Position numbers and translations under genes: made by a program. The notes under the pieces are model-generated. The model saw nothing but the letters and a program-made list of their open reading frames with translations, was not told where the DNA came from and ran no database searches. Positions 43,088 to 53,277 of a stretch of 64,000 nt of DNA are shown here, piece after piece. Origin of the DNA: Candidatus Sulfopaludibacter sp. SbA3 (GTDB taxonomy: Bacteria > Acidobacteriota > Vicinamibacteria > Vicinamibacterales > UBA2999); NCBI GenBank assembly GCA_945903265.1, contig CAMDNQ010000001.1:1-64000 (forward strand), written 5' to 3'. Position 1 is the stretch's first letter. Every line of letters begins with the position of its first letter.

Positions 43088-43963
43088 ATGACAAAACTGA
43101 TCCCCGTCATCGCGCTGGCGCTCGCGGCCGCCGCAACGCCCGCGGCCCAGCAGGAGCCGCAAGAGGGCGCCTCCGTGAGGTTTTCATCCGGCGTCCAGCT
43201 CGTGGAGGTGTATGCGACCGTGACCGACGCGAAGGGCGAACCGGTCACCGGCCTCCGCCGGGAAGACTTCGACGTGTATGAGAACAATCAGGTGCAGGAC
43301 GTATCGACGTTCGCGGCAGGCGAGTTTCCACTGACCGTCGCGCTCGGCGTCGACCGCAGCTGGAGCATGGCCGGCGCGCCGTTGCGGCTGGCGAAGCAGG
43401 CCTCGCAGAGTTTTCTCCGGCAGTTGAAACCGGTGGACCGCGCGATGGTCGTGGCGATCAGCAGCGAGGCGGACGTCATCGCGCCGCTGACCATGGATCG
43501 TGTCAGCCAGTCTCGCGAGATCGGCGCGCTGGAGCCGTGGAGCACGACAGCGCTGCACGACGCGATCGTCGCAACCCTCGATCGGCTCGAACCCGAGGCG
43601 GGGCGGCAGGCGCTGGTGGTGTTCTCGGACGGCCAGGATCGGTACAGCAAGACGACGACGGCGCAGGTACTGGAGCGGGCACGGCGCAGCAACGCGCTGG
43701 TCTATCCGATCGCGTTCGGGCGGACGCGGCCGCCGCTCCTCGCGGAGCTCGCGGTGCTGACCGGGGGCCGATCGTTTCTCCTCAAGGACCCCCGAGAGCT
43801 CGAGGGGACGCTGGCCCAGATCGCGAAGGAGCTGCGCTATCAGTATCTGCTCGGCTATACCCCCGATGAGTCGGCCGCCGGTGCCGACTGGCGCTCGATC
43901 CGCGTGGTGCTGAAGAAGCCAGGCCTGCGCGTGCGCGCGCGCGACGGCTATTTCGCCAAGTGA
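43088..43963 (+). CDS. Exported VWA-domain protein, acidobacterial VWFA-related type
   Basis: A 291-aa protein with a signal peptide (LIPVIALALAAAATPAAQ). After a short beta domain (VQLVEVYATVTDAKGEPVTGLRREDFDVYENN), the VWA fold starts with MIDAS motif DRSWS (DxSxS), followed by VVFSDGQDRYS. The C-terminus RYQYLLGYTPDES...IRVVLKKPGLRVRARDGYFAK is the standard end of the VWFA-related family that is abundant in Acidobacteriota. The role is probably extracytoplasmic adhesion or assembly. The ATG at 43088 is chosen because it opens the signal; an earlier in-frame ATG at 43028 has no signal. Confidence 0.85.
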   Translation: MTKLIPVIALALAAAATPAAQQEPQEGASVRFSSGVQLVEVYATVTDAKGEPVTGLRREDFDVYENNQVQDVSTFAAGEFPLTVALGVDRSWSMAGAPLRLAKQASQSFLRQLKPVDRAMVVAISSEADVIAPLTMDRVSQSREIGALEPWSTTALHDAIVATLDRLEPEAGRQALVVFSDGQDRYSKTTTAQVLERARRSNALVYPIAFGRTRPPLLAELAVLTGGRSFLLKDPRELEGTLAQIAKELRYQYLLGYTPDESAAGADWRSIRVVLKKPGLRVRARDGYFAK

Positions 43964-43979
43964 TCTACAGTTAAGCCCG

Positions 43980-44486
43980 ATGTCTCACCCGGTCGTTCTG
44001 GCGCTCTTCGATGACCCCGCAACGGCGGCAACCGCCGCGCGCGAGCTTCGCGCGCTGGGTGTGGCGCGTGAGCGGGTGTCGATCGTCGCGCGGTCGCACG
44101 ACGAGGAAGGCGCGATTGCACGTGCCTCCGGTGCGTCGCCGGGATCGGAGATCGAGGATTCCGCGAACGCGTCGCGACTCGGGGAGCTCAGTGGCCATCT
44201 GCTCGCCGCAATCGCGCTCGTGATGCCCGGTGTCGGCCCCATCGTCGCTGACGGCCCCCTCGCGGCTAGTCTCGGCGAGGCGGCGGGGCATCTTGCCGGC
44301 GGCCTGGCGCGGACCCTGGAAGCGGCCGGCCTCCCAGCTGACACGGCCGACGCATGGGCCTCGCAGGTGAAAGAGGGGGCGGTGCTGGTGGGGGCGCATG
44401 TCGCCCCGGCGCAGTCAGACGCCGCCCGCGGCGTGCTGGCCGCGGCCGGTGGCCGTCAGGTGACAGTCGGAACGTGGGCGGATTGA
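43980..44486 (+). CDS. YflT/general-stress-17M-like protein
   Basis: A 168-aa protein. The N-terminus VVLALFDDPATAATAARELRALGVARERVSIVAR fits the heat-induced stress protein YflT fold (ferredoxin-like alpha/beta). A Gly/Ala-rich central hydrophobic region (LLAAIALVMPGVGPIVADGPLAASLGEAAG) follows, then a second alpha/beta half ending VLAAAGGRQVTVGTW. Family members are stress-induced proteins of unclear molecular function. It follows the VWA gene by 16 bases and may be co-transcribed with it. Confidence 0.75.
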   Translation: MSHPVVLALFDDPATAATAARELRALGVARERVSIVARSHDEEGAIARASGASPGSEIEDSANASRLGELSGHLLAAIALVMPGVGPIVADGPLAASLGEAAGHLAGGLARTLEAAGLPADTADAWASQVKEGAVLVGAHVAPAQSDAARGVLAAAGGRQVTVGTWAD

Positions 44487-44620
44487 CGTACCCCGTAATC
44501 GAATCCGGCCGTTTTTGTCGAAAAGGCTGCTCAACCCGCGCTGTGGCTGGGGTATCCGTTTTGCAGTTGCGAGGCGCGAGCGCGTTGCGGAAAATGAATC
44601 TGCCAGCGTAGCCGCACCCC

Positions 44621-45496
44621 ATGGCCGTCTCGAACATACCGTCACCCGCGTCTACCCCTCAACAGGGGTATCTCAGCATCCGGTTCGACGACGACCGGCC
44701 GCCGGAGCTCCGGTTCAAACTCGAGCAACCCAAAGCACGCTGGGGCGGGGCGCTGGGCGGCTCGATCATCGGCCACGCTGCGTTTATCGGCTTCTTCATG
44801 CTGCTGTGGTGGGCGATTCCAGACTCGATGCGGGAGGCCGTCCTTCCCGATCAGATTCCGCGACAACTGGTCTGGCTTGCCGAACCAGGTCCCGGCGGCG
44901 GAGGTGGTGGTGGCAACAACCGGCCCGAGCCGCCGAAGCCCGCGGAGCTGCCTGGAGCCGAAAAGATTTCCGTTCCGACGCCGAAGCCCGAGCCGACGCC
45001 AGAACCGACCCCGGAGGAAACTCCGCTCGAGAACCTGCAGATCCCGGTACAGACAATGGCCGCGGCGACGGAGACAACCATCGGCGTGCTCGCACCTGGC
45101 GATGCGTCGTCGCAGTCAACCGGCTCCGGTACCGGCAGCGGCGCTGGTTCGGGTGACGGGTCAGGACTGGGCCAGGGGAGTGGCGGCGGCACGGGCGGCG
45201 GCGTCTATCGGCCTGGCAGCGGCATTGTAAATCCGCGCATCGTGCGCGAAGTGAAGCCGCAATACACCGCGGATGCGATGCGCGCCAAGGTGCAGGGCAC
45301 GGTGCTCCTCGAGTGCGTCGTGCTGCCAGACGGTTCGGTGGGGCGCGTCGAAGTCGTGCGGTCCCTCGATCCGACGTTCGGCCTGGATCAGGAAGCGATC
45401 AAGGCGGCGCGCCAGTGGCGCTTTGTCCCTGGCACCCGCTTCGGCGAACCGGTGGCGGTCCTCGTCACCATCGAACTCACGTTTACCCTTCGCTAA
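44621..45496 (+). CDS. TonB-family energy transducer
   Basis: A 291-aa protein with one N-terminal membrane anchor (GGSIIGHAAFIGFFMLLWWAI, about residues 46-66), a long Pro/Glu/Gly-rich periplasmic linker (EPTPEPTPEET and a run of Gly/Ser repeats GSGTGSGAGSGDGSG) and a C-terminal TonB domain (NPRIVREVKPQYTADAMRAKVQGTVLLECVVLPDGSVGRVEVVRSLD...ARQWRFVPGTRFGEPV). It would couple inner-membrane proton force to an outer-membrane transporter, or act as a periplasmic partner. ExbB/ExbD are not adjacent. The upstream 134-base spacer (44487-44620) holds no gene and no clear ribosome-binding site. Confidence 0.85.
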   Translation: MAVSNIPSPASTPQQGYLSIRFDDDRPPELRFKLEQPKARWGGALGGSIIGHAAFIGFFMLLWWAIPDSMREAVLPDQIPRQLVWLAEPGPGGGGGGGNNRPEPPKPAELPGAEKISVPTPKPEPTPEPTPEETPLENLQIPVQTMAAATETTIGVLAPGDASSQSTGSGTGSGAGSGDGSGLGQGSGGGTGGGVYRPGSGIVNPRIVREVKPQYTADAMRAKVQGTVLLECVVLPDGSVGRVEVVRSLDPTFGLDQEAIKAARQWRFVPGTRFGEPVAVLVTIELTFTLR

Positions 45497-46107
45497 CGCA
45501 GGCGCCGGAAGCGCGAATACTGGAACGACTGCGTCACGTGGTTTGGCGTGACGTGGCTGTGCTTCCGGTTGTCCACGAGTGCGAAGTCGGGTCCAATCTC
45601 GGAGCCGAGGGTGTCGGGCGAGTGGCGCATGACCGGCAGGCCGCTGCAGATCTCGGGGCCGTCCGGCGCGAACGTCGCAATAATCGCCGTCCCGTGCGGC
45701 TTGACCAACTCGTTCAGCCGCCGCATGTAGCGCGCGCGATCGGCTGCGTCGGTCAGGAAATGGAAGACGGCGCGATCGTGCCAGATGTCGACCGGGTCCG
45801 CGGTCCAATCGCCGGTCACATCGGCATCTATCCAGGTCACTGTTCGACCCGCAGGCCCGAGCCGCGTGCGGGTGCGTTCGAGGGCTTCGGCGGAGATGTC
45901 CAGGAGCGTGATGCGCCGCAGGCCCATTGCCAGCAGTCCATCGACGAACCGCGACTCGCCGGCGCCGACGTCGAGCACCGACGTCTCCGGCACAATGCCT
46001 GACGCTTCGACCATCTCGATCGACACGGTGGCCGCCGGCTCGAACCAGCTGACGTGCCGTTCGCCCTTGAGGCGGTAGATCGCGTTCCAGTGGTCCTGCG
46101 GATTCAT
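45493..46107 (-). CDS. Class I SAM-dependent methyltransferase
   Basis: A 204-aa methyltransferase. It begins HWNAIYRLKGERHVSWFEP, as in thiopurine-methyltransferase-like and tellurite-resistance-like enzymes. It has motif I VLDVGAGESRFVDGLL, acidic motif II ITLLDISAEALERT and motif IV-like DIWHDRAVFHFL. It is cytoplasmic with substrate unknown; detoxification by S-methylation is one guess from the family. It overlaps the TonB gene by four bases at the 3' end and lies beyond the groEL terminator. Confidence 0.85.
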   Translation of the reverse strand: MNPQDHWNAIYRLKGERHVSWFEPAATVSIEMVEASGIVPETSVLDVGAGESRFVDGLLAMGLRRITLLDISAEALERTRTRLGPAGRTVTWIDADVTGDWTADPVDIWHDRAVFHFLTDAADRARYMRRLNELVKPHGTAIIATFAPDGPEICSGLPVMRHSPDTLGSEIGPDFALVDNRKHSHVTPNHVTQSFQYSRFRRLR

Positions 46108-46113
46108 GGCGCA

Positions 46114-46150
46114 ATAAAAAAAGGCCGGGTCCCCTAGGGTACCCGGCCTT
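46114..46150 (-). terminator. Intrinsic terminator of groES-groEL
   Basis: Stem AAGGCCGGGT (46121-46130) pairs with ACCCGGCCTT (46141-46150), loop 10 bases. In the minus-strand direction it is followed by a T-run (complement of AATAAAAAAA at 46113-46122). It is the only textbook rho-independent terminator found in this window. Confidence 0.9.
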
Positions 46151-46156
46151 GAAGTC

Positions 46157-46202
46157 GGCGGGTCCGCGCCTCGATGGCTGATGCCTCGGCGCGGGACCCG
46201 CC
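46157..46202. repeat. GC-rich hairpin in the groEL 3' untranslated region
   Basis: GGCGGGTCCGCGCC (46157-46170) pairs, with one bulge, with GGCGCGGGACCCGCC (46188-46202). It lies between the groEL stop and the terminator. It may stabilise the transcript or add to termination. Confidence 0.6.
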
Positions 46203-46217
46203 CTACGTACTGTCCGT

Positions 46218-47855
<1,638 letters not shown>

Positions 47856-47865
47856 CTAACTCCGT

Positions 47866-48159
47866 TTACTTGGACGCGAGAATGGCGAGTACTTCGTCCT
47901 CGCGCATGATGAGGTATTCCTCGCCATCGATCTTGATTTCCTGCCCCGAGTACTTGCCGAACAGGATGGTGTCGCCGTCTTTTACGTCGAGCGGCTGGCG
48001 CGAGCCGTCTTCCTTGAACTTGCCTTTGCCCACAGCCTTGACCTTGCCCTGCTGCGGCTTTTCCTTGGCGGTGTCGGGGATGATGATCCCGCCAACTTTC
48101 TGTTCGCCTTCCTCGATGCGGCTGACGATGATGCGGTCGTGTAGCGGTGTCACTTTCAT
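47866..48159 (-). CDS. groES: Co-chaperonin GroES
   Basis: A 97-aa co-chaperonin. It has MKVTPLHDRIIVSRIEEGEQKVGGIIIPDTAKEKPQQGKVKAVG, the mobile loop and the C-terminal YLIMREDEVLAIL. It caps the GroEL ring. GGAG precedes the ATG at 48159. The leader is about 110 bases and includes the CIRCE operator. Confidence 0.97.
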   Translation of the reverse strand: MKVTPLHDRIIVSRIEEGEQKVGGIIIPDTAKEKPQQGKVKAVGKGKFKEDGSRQPLDVKDGDTILFGKYSGQEIKIDGEEYLIMREDEVLAILASK

Positions 48160-48249
48160 GTGCGTCGACTCCAGACTGGCTCGTGTTGGGTGCGGAGGCG
48201 TGCTCCGCGGCAGAAAACCTATGAAAAACGTGGCTGTGTCCCCTGTGCG

Positions 48250-48276
48250 CTGGCACTCGGGTGGGGCAACTGCTAA
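48250..48276. promoter_or_regulatory. CIRCE operator (HrcA site)
   Basis: CTGGCACTC-N9-AACTGCTAA matches the consensus TTAGCACTC-N9-GAGTGCTAA at 7 of 9 bases in each arm, with the exact nine-base spacer. Its edge touches the -10 box of the groES promoter, the usual place for HrcA repression. hrcA is not in the window. Confidence 0.78.
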
Positions 48277-48304
48277 TTGTAGCTGGTTAGGCGGACCGGC
48301 GCAA
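48276..48304 (-). promoter_or_regulatory. groESL promoter
   Basis: On the minus strand, TTGCGC (48299-48304), a 17-base spacer and TACAAT (48276-48281). Transcription would start inside the CIRCE element. The -35 box lies within the 3' end of the upstream Fis-like gene. Confidence 0.72.
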
Positions 48305-48502
48305 CCGGTACTCGCTTATCTTGCGGCTGAGCGTGTTGCGGTGCATGCCGAGCGCGTCGGCCGCCTTGCAGAGGTTCCCGTCCGTGCGGGCTAGGACGTG
48401 CTGGATGAAGCGCTTTTCGAACTCCCGCTGGGCGTCGTCGTAGCGGACGCCCCGCGTCACCATGTCGTCGATGAGGCGTTCGAGCTGTTCGCGCAGCGGC
48501 AT
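48287..48502 (-). CDS. Small Fis-family DNA-binding protein
   Basis: A 71-aa protein. An N-terminal helix (REQLERLIDDMVTRGVRYDDAQREFEKRFIQHVLARTDG) is followed by a Fis-type helix-turn-helix (NLCKAADALGMHRNTLSRKISEYRL). This is the DNA-binding module of Fis and of sigma-54 activators, standing alone without an AAA+ domain. It could act as a nucleoid-associated regulator. Its ATG overlaps the purC stop (TGATG), so it is made with purC. Its 3' end contains the -35 box of the groESL promoter, linking its transcription to chaperonin expression. Confidence 0.88.
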   Translation of the reverse strand: MPLREQLERLIDDMVTRGVRYDDAQREFEKRFIQHVLARTDGNLCKAADALGMHRNTLSRKISEYRLRRSA

Positions 48503-49401
48503 CAGTGCAGTTCCTTACCGGCCAGCCGCCGGTAGGCTTCCAGATATTTGTCGCGCGTCCGCGCGACCACGTCATCCGGGAGTGAGGGCACCGGGGGCTG
48601 TTTGTTCCAGCGAATCTGTTCCAGGTAGTCGCGGACAAACTGCTTATCGAAGCTCGTCTGCGGACGGCCCGGCTGGTACTGGTCCCTCGGCCAGTAACGG
48701 GATGAATCCGGCGTCATCACCTCGTCAATAAGCAGGATCTCGCCCGACGGCGTCAGGCCGAACTCGAACTTGGTATCGGCCAGGATGATTCCGCATCGCT
48801 CGGCGTGTGCCGCTCCAAACGCGTACAGCTCCATGGTCAGACGGCGCAGCTTCTCCATCAGCGGCGCGCCGACCACGCGTCCGGCCTCCTCCTCGCTGAT
48901 GTTGATGTCGTGGCCGCTGGTCGCTTTCGTGGCCGGCGTGAAGATTGGCTCAGGGAGGCGGTCGGACTCGCGCAGGCCGGCCGGCAGCGCAATCCCGCAG
49001 ACCGCGCCGGTGGCGCCGTAATCCTTCCAGCCCGAGCCCGAGAGATAGCCGCGCGCCACGCATTCCACCGGCACGGGGTTCGTCTTCTTCACGATCATGG
49101 AGCGCCCCGCGAGGATGTCGGCGTGGCTCTGGAGCTCGCGCGGAAAGCGGCGGAAGTCGGTTTCGAGAACGTGGTTCGGGACGATGTGCTGCGTCTGCCC
49201 GAACCAGAACGTTGACAACTGCGTGAGCACCCGGCCCTTGTCGGGGATGCCCGAACCGAGCACGTAGTCAAACGCGGAAATGCGGTCGGTGGCGATGAAC
49301 AGCAGGGTATCGCCGAGGTCGTAGATGTCGCGGACCTTTCCCTTGCGATGCGGAGCAGCGCCGTTAAGCCGGGTTTCGAGAAGGGGAGTCGCGAGAGGCA
49401 C
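48502..49401 (-). CDS. purC: SAICAR synthase
   Basis: A 299-aa phosphoribosylaminoimidazole-succinocarboxamide synthase of purine synthesis. Motifs visible are GKVRDIYDLGDTLLFIATDRISAFDYVL, VPVECVARGYLSGSGWKDY, ADTKFEFGL and LIDEVMTPDSSRYWP. The length fits the longer (about 300-aa) eukaryote-like form. The start is GTG 49401. It is followed with a one-base overlap by the Fis-like gene. No other pur gene is nearby. Confidence 0.97.
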   Translation of the reverse strand: MPLATPLLETRLNGAAPHRKGKVRDIYDLGDTLLFIATDRISAFDYVLGSGIPDKGRVLTQLSTFWFGQTQHIVPNHVLETDFRRFPRELQSHADILAGRSMIVKKTNPVPVECVARGYLSGSGWKDYGATGAVCGIALPAGLRESDRLPEPIFTPATKATSGHDINISEEEAGRVVGAPLMEKLRRLTMELYAFGAAHAERCGIILADTKFEFGLTPSGEILLIDEVMTPDSSRYWPRDQYQPGRPQTSFDKQFVRDYLEQIRWNKQPPVPSLPDDVVARTRDKYLEAYRRLAGKELH

Positions 49402-49495
49402 GCCTACCTGTGGGAAGCGGGCATATTACAGGGACCCTTGAGCGCTCGCAACCGTACGCAACATACCGGCTGTCCCGGCGGGATGGCCTGATATA

Positions 49496-50557
49496 TTGTG
49501 GTTCACATTGCGTAAGCGTACGGTGCTCGTGACCGTTCTGGCGCTTGGGCTCTTCGCCTGGTTCCTGAGTCACGCCAACCTCACGAGCGTCTGGGCGCAG
49601 GTGCGGCGCGCGCGGGTCGATCTGCTGTTTCTTGGCTTCCTGGCTGTCGTGGTGACCTATGTCATCCGAGCCTGGCGCTGGCAGTACCTGCTGCACCCGA
49701 TTGGACCGACGCGGTTCCGGACGGCGTTTCGGACCACAGTCATCGGATTTGCCGCGCTGGGGCTCCTGCCCGCGAGGGCCGGCGACGTGCTGCGGCCGTA
49801 CCTGTTAGCCCGCCAGGAAGGCCTGAGCGTGTCGGCCACGCTCGCCACCATCGTCATGGAGCGGGTGTTCGATCTGGTTGCCGTGCTTACGCTGCTGGCT
49901 ATCTACGTCTGGGGCGTCGGCGCGACGACGACGATTCCGGCGGCGCTGCTGCGGACGATTGAAATTTCGGCGGCGGTCGGCGGACTGGCCGCGGTCGCGC
50001 TGCTCGGCCTGATGTGGGTCGTGGCCACGCATCCCGAACGGATTGGCGATCTTGTCCTGACGGCCGGCCGCGTGCTGCCGACGCGGATCGCGATGAAGGT
50101 GTCGGAGTTTGCGCGGAAGTTCAGCGCGGGCTTTGCCGCGGCGCGGGACCCACGGGCGCTCGCCATGGCGACGGCCTGGTCGTTTCCGTTGTGGGTGGCG
50201 ATTGCGGCGGAAACCTGGCTCGTGACGATCGCGTTCGGCATTGCGATGCCGTTCACCGGGACGTTCCTGCTGCAGGCGCTGCTGGTGATCGGCGTGGCGG
50301 TGCCGACGCCTGGCGCCGTCGGCAGTTATCACGAGGCGTATCGCATCGGCGTCACCACATTTTTCGGCGCGGCGGAGGATGCGGCGGTCGCGGCCGCCAT
50401 CGTGACGCATGCCATCTCGTATGTTCCGGTCGTCCTGACAGGCCTGATCTTCATGGCACAGGACGGCCTCAGCTTCGGGCGGCTTCAGTCGCTCGCCGGC
50501 ACCAGGGAGGTGCCTGACACCGATGAAATGCCCGTTCTGCGCCCATCTCGGCGATAA
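49496..50557 (+). CDS. LPG-synthase-TM / flippase-like membrane protein
   Basis: A 353-aa integral membrane protein with about eight hydrophobic segments and the family features [63 protein letters not shown] and [17 protein letters not shown]. This is the lysylphosphatidylglycerol-synthase transmembrane (UPF0104) fold, which moves or modifies lipids; no catalytic acyltransferase domain is attached, so a flippase-like role is more likely. The start is probably TTG 49496. Its 3' end overlaps nrdR by 35 bases. Confidence 0.85.
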   Translation: MWFTLRKRTVLVTVLALGLFAWFLSHANLTSVWAQVRRARVDLLFLGFLAVVVTYVIRAWRWQYLLHPIGPTRFRTAFRTTVIGFAALGLLPARAGDVLRPYLLARQEGLSVSATLATIVMERVFDLVAVLTLLAIYVWGVGATTTIPAALLRTIEISAAVGGLAAVALLGLMWVVATHPERIGDLVLTAGRVLPTRIAMKVSEFARKFSAGFAAARDPRALAMATAWSFPLWVAIAAETWLVTIAFGIAMPFTGTFLLQALLVIGVAVPTPGAVGSYHEAYRIGVTTFFGAAEDAAVAAAIVTHAISYVPVVLTGLIFMAQDGLSFGRLQSLAGTREVPDTDEMPVLRPSRR

Positions 50558-50981
50558 GGTCGTCGACTCGCGCGAAAGCAAGGAGGGCGAAGTCATTCGC
50601 CGCCGGCGCGAGTGTCTGGACTGCGGGCGGCGCTTCACCAGCTACGAGCGGATCGAAGAGATCGCCTATATGGTGATCAAGAAGGACGGCAGCCGCGAAC
50701 GATTCGAGCGGCAGAAGCTGGTGGCCGGGCTCCTGAAGGCGGTGGAAAAACGGCCGGTGAGCGCCGCCGCCGTGGAAGGGGTCGCCGATCGCGTCGAGGC
50801 CACCGTCCAGGAACGCCCCGAGAAGGAAATGAGCACCGAGGAAATCGGGGCGCTCGTCATGGAGGAGCTCCGGAGGCTCGACAAGGTCGCCTACGTCCGG
50901 TTCGCCTCGGTCTACCGGCAGTTCGGCGACATTGGCGAGTTCATGGCGGAGCTCAAGGACCTGCTGAACGCCAAGGAATAG
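50523..50981 (+). CDS. nrdR: Transcriptional repressor NrdR
   Basis: A 152-aa repressor of ribonucleotide reductase genes. The N-terminal zinc ribbon is [17 protein letters not shown]...[20 protein letters not shown] (four Cys). The ATP-cone follows ([29 protein letters not shown]), then [10 protein letters not shown]. Length and motifs are standard. The gene starts 35 bases inside the preceding membrane-protein gene. No NrdR box pair was recognised here, and no nrd structural gene is in the window. Confidence 0.97.
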   Translation: MKCPFCAHLGDKVVDSRESKEGEVIRRRRECLDCGRRFTSYERIEEIAYMVIKKDGSRERFERQKLVAGLLKAVEKRPVSAAAVEGVADRVEATVQERPEKEMSTEEIGALVMEELRRLDKVAYVRFASVYRQFGDIGEFMAELKDLLNAKE

Positions 50982-50982
50982 C

Positions 50983-53277
50983 TTGGCCCTGACACTCAGA
51001 GATACCACCCCGCGCCCGAAGCCGGTGGCGCCGCTGCCGCGGCGGAGCACTACACCCCGGCGGCGTCCTTTCCGCGACAACACGAAGCTGATCCTGGCGG
51101 GCATCATCGTGCTCGTCGGCGTGCTGGCCGGCATCCTGCTCTTTGCGAGTCGTACGACCACGCTCGCCCCCGACTTCCTCACCGAGGTCGTGCTGTATGC
51201 GCTGTCGGCCACGAACCTCACGATTCTCGTGGTGCTCGTCTTCGTCCTCGCGCGCAACATCCTGAAGCGGCTCGTCGAAAAGCGGCGTGGCCTGCCGTTC
51301 GCGCAGTTTCGCGCAAAGCTCGTGGGCGCGCTGCTCGGGATGACCGTGATCCCGGCCGTCCTCGTGCTCATCGTGGGGAGCGAGCTCATTCGCAACAGCG
51401 TCGACCGCTGGTTCAACGCGCCGATGGACGACGTGCTGACGTCGGCCAACGCGATCGCGGGCGACTATTACCAGGAGCGGCAGCGCCTGGTCACCGTGGA
51501 GGCCGAGCGGCTGGCCACGCTGCTGACCTCGATCGATCTCGCGTCCGCCTCGGAGGCGGCCGTCCGCGCGCGGGTCGAGCAGGACGTCCGCCAGGAACGC
51601 GTGGCACACGTCGACATCTACCGTCTGGAGACTGCCGGCGGCGCGGATCGGCCACTGCTGATTCCGGTCGTCGACCTGGGCGCGCCGTCGCTGCCCGGCG
51701 ATGCGACCCGTGCCGCCGCACTTCGACTCGCGCAGCAGGCGGCGTCGGGCGCGCCTGTTGCGCCGGCGATCGAGCCGCTGCCGAACGGGGGCGATCTGAT
51801 CCAGAGCGCGATTGTGATCCGCTCGCAGGGGAATAACCGCCCGCAGGGCGTCGTCGTCGCCAGCGAGTACGTGCCGGGGCAGTTTGCCGCGCGCGCCCGC
51901 CAGATGACGCAGGCGTTCGAGGACTACCAGCAGCTGCGGGTCCTCAAGCAACCGCTGGCCGGCGTCTACCTGTCGTTCTTCCTGATGCTGACGCTGATGA
52001 TTCTCGTCGCGGCGACCTGGATGGGGCTGTATCTGGCGAAGCGCATCACGCGTCCTGTGCAGGCGCTGGCGCTTGCCGCGAGCGAGATTGGCGCGGGCCA
52101 CCTCGATCACCGCGTGGAGCCGGAGACGCGCGACGAGTTCGGGTCGCTGATTGAAGCGTTCAACCGGATGGCGTCGGATCTGTCCACCAGCCGCCGGCGG
52201 CTCGAACGGTCGTCGATCGAGCTGGAGCGGAAGCACGAGGATGTCGAAGGCCGGCGACGCTACGTCGAGACGATTCTCGAGCGCATTGCGACGGGCGTCG
52301 TCTCGGTCGATACGGCCGGGAACGTGCGGACGCTGAACGCGGCGGCATCGCGCCTGCTGGGACTCGACGCGAGCGCGCACGGGCTCCCGGTGTCGTCCGT
52401 CTTCCGGACGCCGGAGCTGCGGCCGCTCGCGATCTTCATCGACGAGGCGGGGCGCAGCCGCGACGAGGGGCTGCCACAGGAAGTCGCGATTACGCGGGAG
52501 GGCCGCGAGCTCCACCTGTCCGTGATGGCGACGCCGCTTCGCCGTGACGACGGCGTGTCGGAGGGCCTGGTCGTGGTGCTGGACGACGTGACGCCGCTGA
52601 TCCGGGCGCAGAAGGTTGCGGCCTGGCGCGAAGTCGCGCGCCGTCTCGCGCATGAAATCAAGAATCCGCTGACACCGATTCAGCTGTGCGCCGAGCGACT
52701 CCGCCGGCACTTCGGGAGTGCGCCCGCGCAGACCCGGGAGCTCGTGGAGGAGTGCACGACGACGATCGTCGGAGAGGTGGAATCACTCAAGGGACTCGTC
52801 GACGAGTTCTCCCAGTTTGCGCGGATGCCCGCGCCACGCGCGGTCGCAACCGACCTGAACGCGGTGGTGACCGACGTGCTCGGTCTCAATAAGGGCATCT
52901 TCCCGGACGTCGATATGCGTCCGCACCTCGCCGAGGATCTGCCCCGCGTCTCGGTCGACCCCGAGCAACTGCGGCGCGTGCTGATCAATCTGATCGACAA
53001 CGCCGTCGAGGCGATGGAGCGGCACGGCGTCATCGACGTCGAAACCCATCACGCCCGCGCGGATAATCTGGTGCGCATCGTCGTGGCAGACAATGGCCCC
53101 GGCATCCCTGCGAGCGAGCGCGAGAAGCTGTTCCTGCCGTACTACTCGACCAAGAAGCGCGGCAGTGGCCTGGGCCTCGCCATCGTGCGGCGGATCGTGG
53201 CCGAGCATGGCGGGAGCATCGATGTGACCGACAACACGCCGCGCGGCACACGCTTCGCGATCGAGCTGCCCGCCTGA
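50983..53277 (+). CDS. NtrY-like sensor histidine kinase
   Basis: A 764-aa membrane kinase starting at TTG 50983. Helices are at about 37-56, 67-92, 107-130 and 322-348, with a periplasmic sensor between the third and fourth. HAMP (about 349-400), a PAS-like segment (about 425-530), HisKA with the phospho-His in RRLAHEIKNPLTPIQLCAERLRRHF, and HATPase motifs (INLIDNAVEAM; VADNGPGIP; GSGLGLAIVRRI) follow in order. The four-helix layout and the partner gene identify the NtrY type. Its stop overlaps the NtrX-like gene start by one base. Confidence 0.93.
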   Translation: MALTLRDTTPRPKPVAPLPRRSTTPRRRPFRDNTKLILAGIIVLVGVLAGILLFASRTTTLAPDFLTEVVLYALSATNLTILVVLVFVLARNILKRLVEKRRGLPFAQFRAKLVGALLGMTVIPAVLVLIVGSELIRNSVDRWFNAPMDDVLTSANAIAGDYYQERQRLVTVEAERLATLLTSIDLASASEAAVRARVEQDVRQERVAHVDIYRLETAGGADRPLLIPVVDLGAPSLPGDATRAAALRLAQQAASGAPVAPAIEPLPNGGDLIQSAIVIRSQGNNRPQGVVVASEYVPGQFAARARQMTQAFEDYQQLRVLKQPLAGVYLSFFLMLTLMILVAATWMGLYLAKRITRPVQALALAASEIGAGHLDHRVEPETRDEFGSLIEAFNRMASDLSTSRRRLERSSIELERKHEDVEGRRRYVETILERIATGVVSVDTAGNVRTLNAAASRLLGLDASAHGLPVSSVFRTPELRPLAIFIDEAGRSRDEGLPQEVAITREGRELHLSVMATPLRRDDGVSEGLVVVLDDVTPLIRAQKVAAWREVARRLAHEIKNPLTPIQLCAERLRRHFGSAPAQTRELVEECTTTIVGEVESLKGLVDEFSQFARMPAPRAVATDLNAVVTDVLGLNKGIFPDVDMRPHLAEDLPRVSVDPEQLRRVLINLIDNAVEAMERHGVIDVETHHARADNLVRIVVADNGPGIPASEREKLFLPYYSTKKRGSGLGLAIVRRIVAEHGGSIDVTDNTPRGTRFAIELPA

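Noticed and set aside
44550-44565. Second sigma-54 promoter upstream of the TonB gene (GG-N10-GC with TTTTGCA)
   Set aside because: The -12 half is good but the -24 half (GGTAT for GGCAC) is poor and no ribosome-binding site follows. This is weak compared with the site at 28287.
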